DNA of 16,294 bases from an uncultured Rhodocyclaceae bacterium (GTDB taxonomy: Bacteria > Pseudomonadota > Gammaproteobacteria > Burkholderiales > Rhodocyclaceae). The notes below the pieces were generated by a model. The model did not search any database, was not told where the DNA came from, and saw only the letters and a program-made list of their open reading frames with translations. The DNA lies in contig URNG01000074.1 of NCBI GenBank assembly GCA_900549295.1, positions 1 through 16,294 on the forward strand, read 5' to 3'. A program made the position numbers and the translations under genes. Numbering within the stretch: position 1 is the first letter of the stretch; each line of letters begins with the position of its first letter. Below are positions 1 through 8,533 of the stretch, one piece after another.

Positions 1-15
1 TCGTCGCCCTGAGGG

Positions 16-231
16 GTGGGCCCGCCGCGCCGGCCCCAGCCGCTGTCGCGCGACAAGCTGATGACCCTGGCGCGCGGCCGCGAGCAGGGGCCGTTCGACC
101 GCGCCATCGACGTGCAGATGTCGCGCCTGCGCAAGCTCGTTGAAACCGATCCGGCGCAGCCGCGCTACCTGCAAACCGTGTGGGGCTTCGGCTACGTCTT
201 CATGCCGGACGGCGCGCCCCGGGAAAATTGA
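16..231 (+). CDS. ompR: OmpR response regulator, C-terminal DNA-binding part (partial)
   Basis: This is the 3' end of an OmpR-type response regulator, the DNA-binding partner of the EnvZ kinase that follows. The visible 71 residues carry the end of the winged-helix effector domain. SRDKLM and LARGRE are followed by the recognition-helix segment RAIDVQMSRLRKLVE and the wing RYLQTVWGFGYVF, very like E. coli OmpR. The receiver domain lies outside the window. The GTG at base 16 is only the first possible start after an in-frame TGA at bases 10-12. It is not the biological start, because a full OmpR has about 170 more residues. Sequence before about base 30 does not read as OmpR, so the edge is probably frameshifted or misassembled. 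The stop codon overlaps the envZ start (TGATG), which fits translational coupling. Identity is sure; intactness is not. Confidence 0.88.
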   Translation: MGPPRRPQPLSRDKLMTLARGREQGPFDRAIDVQMSRLRKLVETDPAQPRYLQTVWGFGYVFMPDGAPREN

Positions 232-1538
232 TGCCGCGTTCGCTTCTGGCGCGCACTTTTCTGCTGCTGGCGGTACTGGTACTCACCAGTACCGCCGGCT
301 GGCTCCTGCTGTTCAGCCACATCGACGTCGAGCCACGGGCGCGGGAGGCCGCCACCACGGCGACTTCGGCCGTCAATCTGATCCGCGCCTCGATTTTTGC
401 CGCCTCGCCCAAGAAACGCCCGCAACTGCTGGCCGAGTTTTCATCCACCGAAGGCATCCGCCTGCTGCCCGCCGAAGAAAACGACGTGCTGCTGCCCATG
501 CCGCAATCGCGTTTCCACACGCTGCTGCGCGAACACATCGTTTCCCGTCTGGGCGAAGCGACACGTATTGCCGCCGAAGTCAATGGCGAGCCGGGGTTCT
601 GGGTGAGCTTCCGCCTCAATCCGGGCGACGAGGACGAATACTGGCTGGTGCTGCCGCGCGAAAAAGCCAGCCGCAATTTTGCCGCCCGCTGGCTGAGTTG
701 GATCATGCTTGCAGTCAGTCTGGCGCTGATCGTCGCCTGGCTGATCGCCTCCCGTATCAGCCGCCCGCTCAAGGCCTTCGCCCGCTCGGCGCAGGCGCTC
801 GGACGCGGGCAGACGCCGACGCCGCTGCCGGAAGAAGGCGCAGAAGAAATCCGCTCCCTGGCCACCGCCTTCAACACCATGGCGCAAGACCTCGCCCGCC
901 ACGAGAAAGACCGCTCGGAGGTGCTGGCCGGAATTTCGCACGACCTGCGCACGCCGCTCACCCGCCTGCGCCTGGAAATCGAACTGAGCGTGAGCGACCC
1001 GTGCGCGCAGAACGGCATGAGCGCCGACATCGAGCAGATGGAAGCCGTCATTTCGCAGTTCATGGATTACGCCCGTGCCGAATCCGGCGAAACCCCGACC
1101 CATACCGATCTGGCGGCGCTGCTGGGCACGCTGGCCGGACGTCAGAATGCAATTGGCCGTCCGCTGGCCCTGGCGCTCGCCAACGGCCTCGATGCCGTCG
1201 CCTTACGCCCCAAGGCGATCAACCGGGCCGTCGTCAATCTGCTCGACAACGCCTGGAAATACGGCGGCGGCGCCGTCAGCCTGAGCGCCCGGCGTGCCGG
1301 CAGTGAAATCCACATCGACGTCGCCGACCGTGGCCCCGGCATCCCGGAAGGCGAACAGGAACGCCTGAAACGCCCCTTCACCCGCCTCAACAGCGCCCGC
1401 ACCGACGTCACCGGCACCGGCCTGGGACTGGCCATCGTCGAGCGCATCGCCCGCCTGCACGACGGCCGCCTGGAACTGCGCCCCAATCCCGAAGGCGGCC
1501 TGATCGCGCGCTTGGTTTTGCGCTGGGAAGGCGCTTAG
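231..1538 (+). CDS. envZ: EnvZ-like sensor histidine kinase
   Basis: Inner-membrane sensor kinase of about 435 residues, close to the 450 of E. coli EnvZ, which phosphorylates OmpR. An ATG at 231 is chosen because it shares a base with the ompR stop and opens directly into a membrane segment (about residues 7-28). A periplasmic sensor domain (about 30-155), a second membrane segment (about 158-178) and a HAMP linker (about 179-230) follow. The dimerisation/phosphoacceptor helix has His237 in GISHDLRTPLTRLRLE, which is the EnvZ-type H-box. The ATPase domain shows the N-box around Asn336 (NLLDNAWKYG), DRGPGIP at about 366 and GTGLGL at 395-400, so all catalytic boxes are present. EnvZ/OmpR classically responds to osmolarity; the stimulus in this lineage cannot be read here. 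Its TAG overlaps the stop codon of the convergent dehydrogenase gene. Confidence 0.9.
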   Translation: MPRSLLARTFLLLAVLVLTSTAGWLLLFSHIDVEPRAREAATTATSAVNLIRASIFAASPKKRPQLLAEFSSTEGIRLLPAEENDVLLPMPQSRFHTLLREHIVSRLGEATRIAAEVNGEPGFWVSFRLNPGDEDEYWLVLPREKASRNFAARWLSWIMLAVSLALIVAWLIASRISRPLKAFARSAQALGRGQTPTPLPEEGAEEIRSLATAFNTMAQDLARHEKDRSEVLAGISHDLRTPLTRLRLEIELSVSDPCAQNGMSADIEQMEAVISQFMDYARAESGETPTHTDLAALLGTLAGRQNAIGRPLALALANGLDAVALRPKAINRAVVNLLDNAWKYGGGAVSLSARRAGSEIHIDVADRGPGIPEGEQERLKRPFTRLNSARTDVTGTGLGLAIVERIARLHDGRLELRPNPEGGLIARLVLRWEGA

Positions 1539-2617
1539 GTCGCGGCCAGCGTCCCTATATCGATCACGAAACGATATTTCACATCGCTCTTCAACATGCG
1601 CTCGTAGGCAGCGTTGATTTCATCCATGCGGATCATTTCGATGTCGGAAACGATGTCGTGCCGGGCGCAGAAATCGAGCATGTCCTGGGTTTCGCGGATG
1701 CCGCCGATGAGCGAACCGGCCAGTTGCCGCCGTCCGGTAATCAGGGCGCCGATCGACCAGGCCGGATGCGGCTCGGCCGGAATACCGACCAGGGTCATGG
1801 TGCCATCGCGCTTCAGCAGGCGCAGATAGGCATCAAGTTTATGCGGCGCAGCCACCGTGTTGAGGATGAAATCGAGGCTGCCGGCATGCGCTTTCATCTG
1901 TTCGCGGTCGGTGGACAGACAGATTTCGTGCGCCCCCAGACGCAGGCCATCGGCCGCCTTGCCCGGCGAGGTGGTGAATAAAGTCACCGTCGCGCCCATG
2001 GCGCGGGCGATCTTCACCCCCATGTGCCCCAGCCCGCCCAGGCCGACGACGCCGACCTTGCTGCCCGGCCCGACGCGCCAGTGGTGCAGCGGCGAATAGG
2101 TAGTGATGCCGGCGCACAACAGGGGCGCGACGGCGGCAAGCTGGTTTTCCGGGTGGCGGATGCGCAGAACGAAGCTTTCCTTGACCACGATGTCCTGGGC
2201 GTAGCCGCCATAGGTGTTGCCACCCGCATTGCCCTCCTCACGACGCGCCGGGCCGTTATAGGTGCCGGTAAAGGTTTCGGCGCAATACTGTTCTTCGCCT
2301 TCCGCACAGGCAGCACAGTGACCGCAGCTATCCACCATGCAGCCCACGCCGACCAGATCGCCCGCCTTGAAATCCTGCACTGCAGCGCCCACCGAGCGCA
2401 CCCGGCCGACGATTTCATGGCCGGGGACGCAGGGGTAGAGCGTGTTGCGCCACTCGTTGCGCGCCGTGTGCAGGTCGGAATGGCAGACGCCGCAATAGAG
2501 GATGTCGATATGCACGTCATCGGCCGCCAGCGGGCGGCGCGTCAGCGTGAACGGGGCAAGCGGGCTGTCGGCATCGAGGGCGGCGTAGGCTCGGGTGGGT
2601 GGATTTTTCTGGCTCAC
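1535..2617 (-). CDS. yahK: Zinc-dependent alcohol dehydrogenase / aldehyde reductase, YahK type
   Basis: Medium-chain dehydrogenase of 360 residues, of the cinnamyl-alcohol-dehydrogenase/YahK branch, which reduces aldehydes with NAD(P)H in the cytoplasm. The catalytic zinc ligands are expected at Cys45 (YCGVCHSDLH), His67 with Glu68 (PGHE) and Cys168 (PLLCAGITTY). The structural zinc site is Cys98, Cys101, Cys104 and Cys112. The Rossmann motif GLGGLGHMG spans about 192-200, and FTTS at the end of the second strand resembles NADP-preferring relatives. The GTG at 2617 is chosen because it follows an AAGGAAA ribosome-binding site and gives the family's usual N terminus; an ATG farther upstream only adds an unlikely leader. 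It lies 23 nt downstream of the coiled-coil gene, so it may be co-transcribed with rnr. The natural substrate is unknown. The symbol rests on remembered similarity to E. coli YahK. Confidence 0.88.
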   Translation of the reverse strand: MSQKNPPTRAYAALDADSPLAPFTLTRRPLAADDVHIDILYCGVCHSDLHTARNEWRNTLYPCVPGHEIVGRVRSVGAAVQDFKAGDLVGVGCMVDSCGHCAACAEGEEQYCAETFTGTYNGPARREEGNAGGNTYGGYAQDIVVKESFVLRIRHPENQLAAVAPLLCAGITTYSPLHHWRVGPGSKVGVVGLGGLGHMGVKIARAMGATVTLFTTSPGKAADGLRLGAHEICLSTDREQMKAHAGSLDFILNTVAAPHKLDAYLRLLKRDGTMTLVGIPAEPHPAWSIGALITGRRQLAGSLIGGIRETQDMLDFCARHDIVSDIEMIRMDEINAAYERMLKSDVKYRFVIDIGTLAAT

Positions 2618-2640
2618 GGTGTTTCCTTTTTTCAGATTAT

Positions 2641-2991
2641 TCAGCGTAACCACAGGGCCAGCACGGCAGCCCCCAGGACGAGGTTGCACAGCGCCAGGAG
2701 GAGCAGCCGACGCCGGGATTTTTCGACCCGCGCGATGAGTTGCGCATTCTGCTCGGCGAGCGACTGTATCACCTCGCCCGCCGTGCGCATTTCTGCCTGC
2801 AGGCTGGTCACGCGCTGCTGCAGGGCGTGCAGAACGGCGTTTTCATCGGCATCCACCGGCAGATCGGCTGCTTCGGTCGACGCCGGGGCGCGGGTTTTGT
2901 TCCAGAATTTGCGCGCCGTCTCGGCCACGGCCGGCGCATTCTTCAGCACCTCGCCCCACGGCACCTTGGCCAGCAGTGAAACCCAGGCCAT
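2641..2991 (-). CDS. Small tail-anchored coiled-coil protein, function unknown
   Basis: A 116-residue protein of unknown function. Residues 1-30 form an amphipathic opening (MAWVSLLAKVPWGEVLK). Residues 31-50 are a polar Thr/Ala/Glu linker. About 52-92 are heptad-like and probably a coiled coil (LQQRVTSLQAEM, QSLAEQNAQLIARVE). The last 22 residues, after a Lys-Ser-Arg-Arg-Arg cluster, are strongly hydrophobic and end one residue after the membrane stretch. This is the layout of a C-tail-anchored inner-membrane protein facing the cytoplasm. Its ATG shares one base with the rnr stop (TAATG), so translation is probably coupled to RNase R. A link to RNase R or the membrane is suggested only by this position. 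I do not recognise a named family. Confidence 0.75.
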   Translation of the reverse strand: MAWVSLLAKVPWGEVLKNAPAVAETARKFWNKTRAPASTEAADLPVDADENAVLHALQQRVTSLQAEMRTAGEVIQSLAEQNAQLIARVEKSRRRLLLLALCNLVLGAAVLALWLR

Positions 2992-5465
2992 TATGGCTTC
3001 CTCGTCCGCGGAGCGGTTTTTCCAGTGCCACGGGTTTTTGCAGGGACGCTGGTTTTCGCTGCAGCACTGGCTTTGGGCTTCCGGGCGGCGGTTTTCTTTG
3101 CGGCGGCTTTAGCCGTGGCCTTGGCCGACGTTGCGGGTTTTCCTGCCGCCGGTTTGCTTGGCTTGGCTGCCGGTTTCTTGCCTGCCGGCTTGGCGGTTTT
3201 CTCCGTCGCTGCCGGTGCGGACAGCGGCGCGGCGGCCGCCTTCCGGCTGCGCGCATCGGTACTGGAAGCACGCGGCGGCGTTCTTGCGCCATCGCGCACT
3301 AGCACGAAATCGATCTTGTTGCTTTCCAGATCGGCCCTCACCAGCTTCACCCGCACCCGGTCGCCCAGGCGGAAGCGTTCGCCGGTGCGCTCGCCGAGCA
3401 TCTGGTGGCGGATGTTGTCGAACTGGAAATAATCCTGCCCCAGTTCCGACACGTGCACCAGACCTTCGACATAGACCGCGTCCAGCGCCACGAAGATGCC
3501 AAATGGCGTGACCGAGGAAATGGTGCCGTCGAAAATCTCGCCAATGCGCGCCTGCATGTAATAGGTTTTCAACCAGTTCTCGACATCGCGCGTGGCTTCG
3601 TCAGCGCGCCGCTCGGTGGCCGAGCATTGCAGGCCGATGTCGTCCCAGGCCTGTTCCGGGGTGTATTTTTCCCCGGCCAGCACGGCCTTGATCGCCCGAT
3701 GCACGAGCAGATCGGGATAGCGGCGAATCGGTGAAGTGAAATGCGTGTAATGCTCGTAAGCCAGCCCGAAATGCCCGACGTTGTCCGGGCTGTACATGGC
3801 TTGGCGCAGGGAGCGCAGCATCACCGTTTGCAGCAGCTGGAAATCCGGGCGCGGCTTGATTTTTTCCAGCAGGTCGGCGTAATCCTTGGCCTTCGGGTCA
3901 TCGCCGCCATTCAGGCCGAGGCCGAATTCGCCGAGGAAGCTGCGCAGATTGCGCAGTTTTTCTTCGGTCGGGCCTTCGTGCACGCGATAGAGGCAGGTCT
4001 GTTCGTGCGCCGCCAGAAAATCGGAAGCGCAGACGTTGGCCGCCAGCATGCATTCCTCGATGATACGGTGCGCGTCGTTACGCACCACCGGCACGATGTT
4101 CTCGATCTTGCCCTGATCGTTGAACAGCATCATCGTTTCCGTCGTCTCGAAATCGATCGCCCCGCGCTGCCCGCGCGCCTTGTGCAGCACCTGATACAGC
4201 TTGTAAAGCTGGGCAACGTGCGGCTGCAAAGCCCGTTCCGCCGGCGTCGCCGCGGGCTGCTCGCCGGAGATCCAGCCCCATACCTGGGTGTAGGTCAGGC
4301 GGGCGTGCGAGCGGAACACCGCCGGGTAAAAACGGTATTTGCCGATCTTGCCGCTGGCGCTGACGCTCATGTCGCACACCATGGCCAGGCGCTCGACCTC
4401 CGGGTTGAGCGAGCAAATGCCGTTGGAAAGTTTTTCCGGCAGCATCGGAATCACGCGGCGCGGGAAATACACGGAATTGCCGCGCAGCGCCGCTTCGCGG
4501 TCGAGCGCCATGCCCGGCTTCACGTAGTGCGACACGTCAGCGATCGCCACCACCAGACGCCAGCCCCGGCCCTGTTTTTCGCAGAACACGGCATCGTCGA
4601 AATCTTTCGCCGTTTCGCCGTCGATGGTGACCAGCGGCAATTGCCGCAGATCCTCGCGGCCCGCCAGATCGGCCTTGCGCACCTTGTCCGGCATCTTCCT
4701 GTTTTCCTCGCGCGCGCCGGGAGAAAACTCGAACGGCAGATCGTGCTTGCGCAGGGCGATTTCGATTTCCATGCCCGGATCGGCATAGTTGCCCAGCACC
4801 TCGACGATGCGCCCGATCGGCTGCGAATACTTGCTCGGCTGCTCGATGATTTCGACCATCACCACCTGCCCGGCCTGCGGCTTCAGCTTGCTCTTCTTGT
4901 CCGCCGGCACCAGGATGTCCTGAGCGAGACGGCGGTTCTCCGGCACCACGAACACCACGCCATGCTCGACGAACACCCGGCCGATCACCCGCGTGTTGGC
5001 GCGCTCGGTGACTTCGACGATATTGCCCTCCGGACGCCCCTTGCGATCGACGCCGACGATGCGCGCCAGCACGCGGTCGCCGTGCAGCACCTTGCCCATC
5101 TGCCGCTGGTCGAGGAACAGATCGGCGCTGCCGTCGTCCGGCAGCAGGAAACCATAGCCATCCGGATGCCCCTGCACCTTGCCGGCGATCAGGCTGGCCT
5201 TTTCGGGCAGGATGTAATCGCCCTTGCGGTTGCGCAGAATCTGGCCTTCGCGCTCCATCGCGCCCAGGCGGCGCAAAAACATCTCGCGCTCGGCCTTGCC
5301 GATGTCGAGCGCGCTGACGAGCTGCTCGAAGCCCAGCGGACGCCCCTCCTCGCCGAGCAACTGAATGACGTACTCGCGCGAAGGCAGGGGAAATTCATAG
5401 CGCGTTTGCTCGCGCTCGAAGAAAGGATCGGCGCGGCGGATTTTCGACAGTTTTTTTCTTGACAT
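2991..5465 (-). CDS. rnr: Ribonuclease R, 3'-5' exoribonuclease
   Basis: RNase R, a processive 3'-5' exoribonuclease of the RNB family that degrades structured RNA and takes part in rRNA and tmRNA quality control. The 824 residues contain an N-terminal helix-turn-helix (about 25-90), cold-shock domains (about 95-240), the RNB catalytic domain (about 260-620) and an S1 domain (about 640-720; GTISSVTPFGIFVAL). The metal-binding aspartates are visible in IDGETAKDFDDAV as Asp282, Asp288, Asp290 and Asp291. Residues after about 722 form a roughly 100-residue Lys/Ala/Pro tail resembling histone H1-like tails. The ATG at 5465 gives the normal MSRKKLSKIRR start. The reading frame stays open farther upstream, but only through the antisense of tRNA-Leu, so longer starts are rejected. 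It heads a likely three-gene unit with the coiled-coil protein and the dehydrogenase. Confidence 0.96.
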   Translation of the reverse strand: MSRKKLSKIRRADPFFEREQTRYEFPLPSREYVIQLLGEEGRPLGFEQLVSALDIGKAEREMFLRRLGAMEREGQILRNRKGDYILPEKASLIAGKVQGHPDGYGFLLPDDGSADLFLDQRQMGKVLHGDRVLARIVGVDRKGRPEGNIVEVTERANTRVIGRVFVEHGVVFVVPENRRLAQDILVPADKKSKLKPQAGQVVMVEIIEQPSKYSQPIGRIVEVLGNYADPGMEIEIALRKHDLPFEFSPGAREENRKMPDKVRKADLAGREDLRQLPLVTIDGETAKDFDDAVFCEKQGRGWRLVVAIADVSHYVKPGMALDREAALRGNSVYFPRRVIPMLPEKLSNGICSLNPEVERLAMVCDMSVSASGKIGKYRFYPAVFRSHARLTYTQVWGWISGEQPAATPAERALQPHVAQLYKLYQVLHKARGQRGAIDFETTETMMLFNDQGKIENIVPVVRNDAHRIIEECMLAANVCASDFLAAHEQTCLYRVHEGPTEEKLRNLRSFLGEFGLGLNGGDDPKAKDYADLLEKIKPRPDFQLLQTVMLRSLRQAMYSPDNVGHFGLAYEHYTHFTSPIRRYPDLLVHRAIKAVLAGEKYTPEQAWDDIGLQCSATERRADEATRDVENWLKTYYMQARIGEIFDGTISSVTPFGIFVALDAVYVEGLVHVSELGQDYFQFDNIRHQMLGERTGERFRLGDRVRVKLVRADLESNKIDFVLVRDGARTPPRASSTDARSRKAAAAPLSAPAATEKTAKPAGKKPAAKPSKPAAGKPATSAKATAKAAAKKTAARKPKASAAAKTSVPAKTRGTGKTAPRTRKP

Positions 5466-5486
5466 GGAAACGGCTTTCTCTATAAT
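5459..5486 (+). promoter_or_regulatory. Sigma-70 promoter of tRNA-Leu, overlapping the rnr start codon
   Basis: A perfect -35 TTGACA at 5459-5464 and a perfect -10 TATAAT at 5481-5486 are separated by 16 nt. Initiation is predicted near 5493, about 13 nt before the mature tRNA end. The -35 hexamer covers most of the rnr start region on the opposite strand (ATG TCA), so RNA polymerase binding here could compete with transcription entering rnr. This is one of the clearest promoters in the window. Confidence 0.9.
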
Positions 5487-5505
5487 GGCGGCTCTTCGCA
5501 CCTGT

Positions 5506-5590
<85 letters not shown>

Positions 5591-5602
5591 ACGATTCTGA
5601 TG

Positions 5603-5631
5603 AAAGGTCTTGCTTCGGCAAGACCTTTTTT
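5603..5631 (+). terminator. Rho-independent terminator of tRNA-Leu
   Basis: An 11-bp perfect stem, AAAGGTCTTGC (5603-5613) with GCAAGACCTTT (5618-5628), closed by a stable TTCG tetraloop and running into six Ts (5626-5631). It starts 12 nt after the encoded CCA and closes a single-gene tRNA unit. Confidence 0.93.
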
Positions 5632-5821
5632 CATTGTCTGTTGTTTCATGGCAGCGACGCTTCCAAGGATGATGATTGCTTCTGGCACGCCGACCATTGT
5701 CGCACGTTGCCGCCGTCCCGATGTTTACACATTCATTAACATCTGCTTGCGACACGGAAATCGCAGAATGACTATCCTGTGCCTCGGTTCCTTCACACAA
5801 CACCTTCCTGCGAGGCATATC

Positions 5822-6229
5822 ATGAAACCCTTCGTCTCCATCTGTGCCGCCGCCCTGCTCGGCCTGGGGCTGGTCACACAAGCCGCTGCCGGGCCGGGAC
5901 GCGATCGCGGCCCGGGTTTTGACCGGGGCCACGGCAAGCATTTCCGGGCACCCGCCTACCAGCATCCGCGCTACGCCCCACCGCCGCCCCGCTACCATTA
6001 CGATCGCCGCCACAATCGCCACGATTGGGTCGGCCCGGCAGCCGTGCTGACCATCGGCGGTCTGGCCTTGGGCAGCGCGCTTTATTACAACGCGCCGCCG
6101 CAACCCGTCGTGGTTTACCAGAACAGCGCGCCGCCCCCCGGCAACTGGTTCTACTGTCGCTCCTCCGGCCAGTATTACCCCTACACGCAAGCCTGCCCGG
6201 AAGGCTGGGTGACGGTGCCGCCGCGCTGA
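5822..6229 (+). CDS. Small secreted His/Pro/Tyr-rich protein with C-terminal cysteine pair
   Basis: A 135-residue protein of unknown function, probably exported. A Sec signal peptide covers residues 1-23, with a likely cleavage after AAA before GPGRDRG. The mature N terminus (about 24-68) is rich in Arg, His, Pro and Tyr. A Gly/Ala/Leu-rich hydrophobic stretch (about 70-89, glycine-zipper-like) follows, then a proline-rich spacer. The C-terminal module has Cys112 and Cys125 around SSGQYYPY and ends in CPEGWVTVPP. I recall this WYYC...YYP...CP.GW pattern in many proteobacterial small envelope proteins, and the cysteines could form a disulfide in the periplasm. The ATG at 5822 follows GCGAGG at a good distance and opens the signal peptide. 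It has its own transcription direction, and its stop lies one base from the stop of the convergent bestrophin gene. Confidence 0.8.
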   Translation: MKPFVSICAAALLGLGLVTQAAAGPGRDRGPGFDRGHGKHFRAPAYQHPRYAPPPPRYHYDRRHNRHDWVGPAAVLTIGGLALGSALYYNAPPQPVVVYQNSAPPPGNWFYCRSSGQYYPYTQACPEGWVTVPPR

Positions 6230-6230
6230 T

Positions 6231-7157
6231 TCAGGTCAGCACGAAATCGCAGGCCACCGGCCCCTGCCCCAACGGCTGCAAACCGGCCAGCTCGCAGGTG
6301 GCGCACTCGATGTTGTGGCACAGCGCATCGAGCGCCAGATCGTTGGCCTCGGTGCCGAAAGGTTCTTCCAGTTGCTCGCCGACCGTTTCCAGGGCGAGGA
6401 AGGTATAGGCGACGAAGGTGGCGATCAGCGGCGTCAGCCAGCCCAGGGTCGAGGTCAGGCCAATCGGCAGCAGCAGGCAGTACACCACCACCGTGCGGTT
6501 CATCAGGACGCGGTAGGTATAGGGCATCGGCGTGTTGGCGATGCGCTCGCTGGCCCCGGCGACTTCACCGAGCTGGTCGACGTTCTTCACCAGAGCCAGC
6601 CACTCGATGTCGGCCAGATGCCCCGCCCGCCGCGCTTCCGCCAGACGGCCACCGAGCGCGAGCAGGATCGCCTGTGCCGGAAAGCATTTGCCGGAAGCCA
6701 CCGCCAGCGTTGCCGGATCGAGCCGCGCCGTCAGGTCAGCCGTGGAATCAGTGGCGCGTAACTGGTGTTTCAGGGCGTAGGCAAAAGCGGCAAGGTCGCG
6801 CGCCACCCGCTCGCGCAATGCCGTCGCCGCATCGCCGGGCAGCACCGCCACCAACTTGCCGGTCAGGTTGCGGGCGGCGATCAGCAGCATTCCCCACTGC
6901 TTGCGCGCTTCCCAGAAACGCTCGTAACTGACCGAATTGCGGAAACCGAGAAAGATCGCCAGCGCGATCCCCATCAGGGTAAACGGCGGAATGCTCAGGG
7001 CCGAATCGGGATAATGCCGCATCCACCACCCACGGCACAGCACGCTGATTACCGAGACGATGCCGATCAGCGCCAGCCGCCCGACGATTTCCGGCAGCAC
7101 CGAACCACGCCAGACGAACAACAGGCGGAACCAGTGGTAATTCGGGCGGACAATCAT
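6231..7157 (-). CDS. Bestrophin-family (UPF0187) membrane channel protein
   Basis: Inner-membrane protein of 308 residues in the bestrophin/UPF0187 (YneE) family. Bacterial members form pentameric ion channels. The family N terminus MIVRPNYHWFRLLFVWRGS is present, then membrane helices at about 22-42 and 55-75. The hallmark FRNSVSYERFWEARKQWG comes at the end of the second helix, and NTPMPYTYRVLMNR precedes further membrane helices (about 220-260). The conserved EEPFGTEANDLALD follows near the C terminus. Length is normal and no key block is missing. It starts 60 nt after the purA stop, with an inverted repeat between, and has only a weak ribosome-binding site. It may be read through from purA or have its own promoter. 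Ion selectivity cannot be judged from sequence. Confidence 0.9.
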   Translation of the reverse strand: MIVRPNYHWFRLLFVWRGSVLPEIVGRLALIGIVSVISVLCRGWWMRHYPDSALSIPPFTLMGIALAIFLGFRNSVSYERFWEARKQWGMLLIAARNLTGKLVAVLPGDAATALRERVARDLAAFAYALKHQLRATDSTADLTARLDPATLAVASGKCFPAQAILLALGGRLAEARRAGHLADIEWLALVKNVDQLGEVAGASERIANTPMPYTYRVLMNRTVVVYCLLLPIGLTSTLGWLTPLIATFVAYTFLALETVGEQLEEPFGTEANDLALDALCHNIECATCELAGLQPLGQGPVACDFVLT

Positions 7158-7175
7158 GGGTGTGAAATTTGCGAT

Positions 7176-7204
7176 CCGGCGAAAGCCCCCAGGACTTTCG
7201 CCGG
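7176..7204 (-). terminator. Inverted repeat after purA, possible transcript end
   Basis: A perfect 10-bp inverted repeat, CCGGCGAAAG (7176-7185) and CTTTCGCCGG (7195-7204), with a 9-nt loop. It begins 13 nt beyond the purA stop and lies before the bestrophin gene. There is no T-run on either side, so it is not a classical intrinsic terminator. It could protect the purA mRNA 3' end or work with Rho. Confidence 0.4.
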
Positions 7205-7217
7205 CATCATCCGCCGC

Positions 7218-8528
<1,311 letters not shown>

Positions 8529-8533
8529 TTTCT

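Noticed and set aside
3741..5462. 573-codon open frame antisense to rnr
   Set aside because: It mirrors the codon phase of rnr in high-GC DNA, has a His/Gln/Arg-rich composition without domains, and rnr is a certain gene.
5747..5778. TTGCGA / TATCCT as a promoter for the secreted-protein gene
   Set aside because: The spacer is 20 nt and the -10 is poor; a promoter is needed here but this pair is not convincing.
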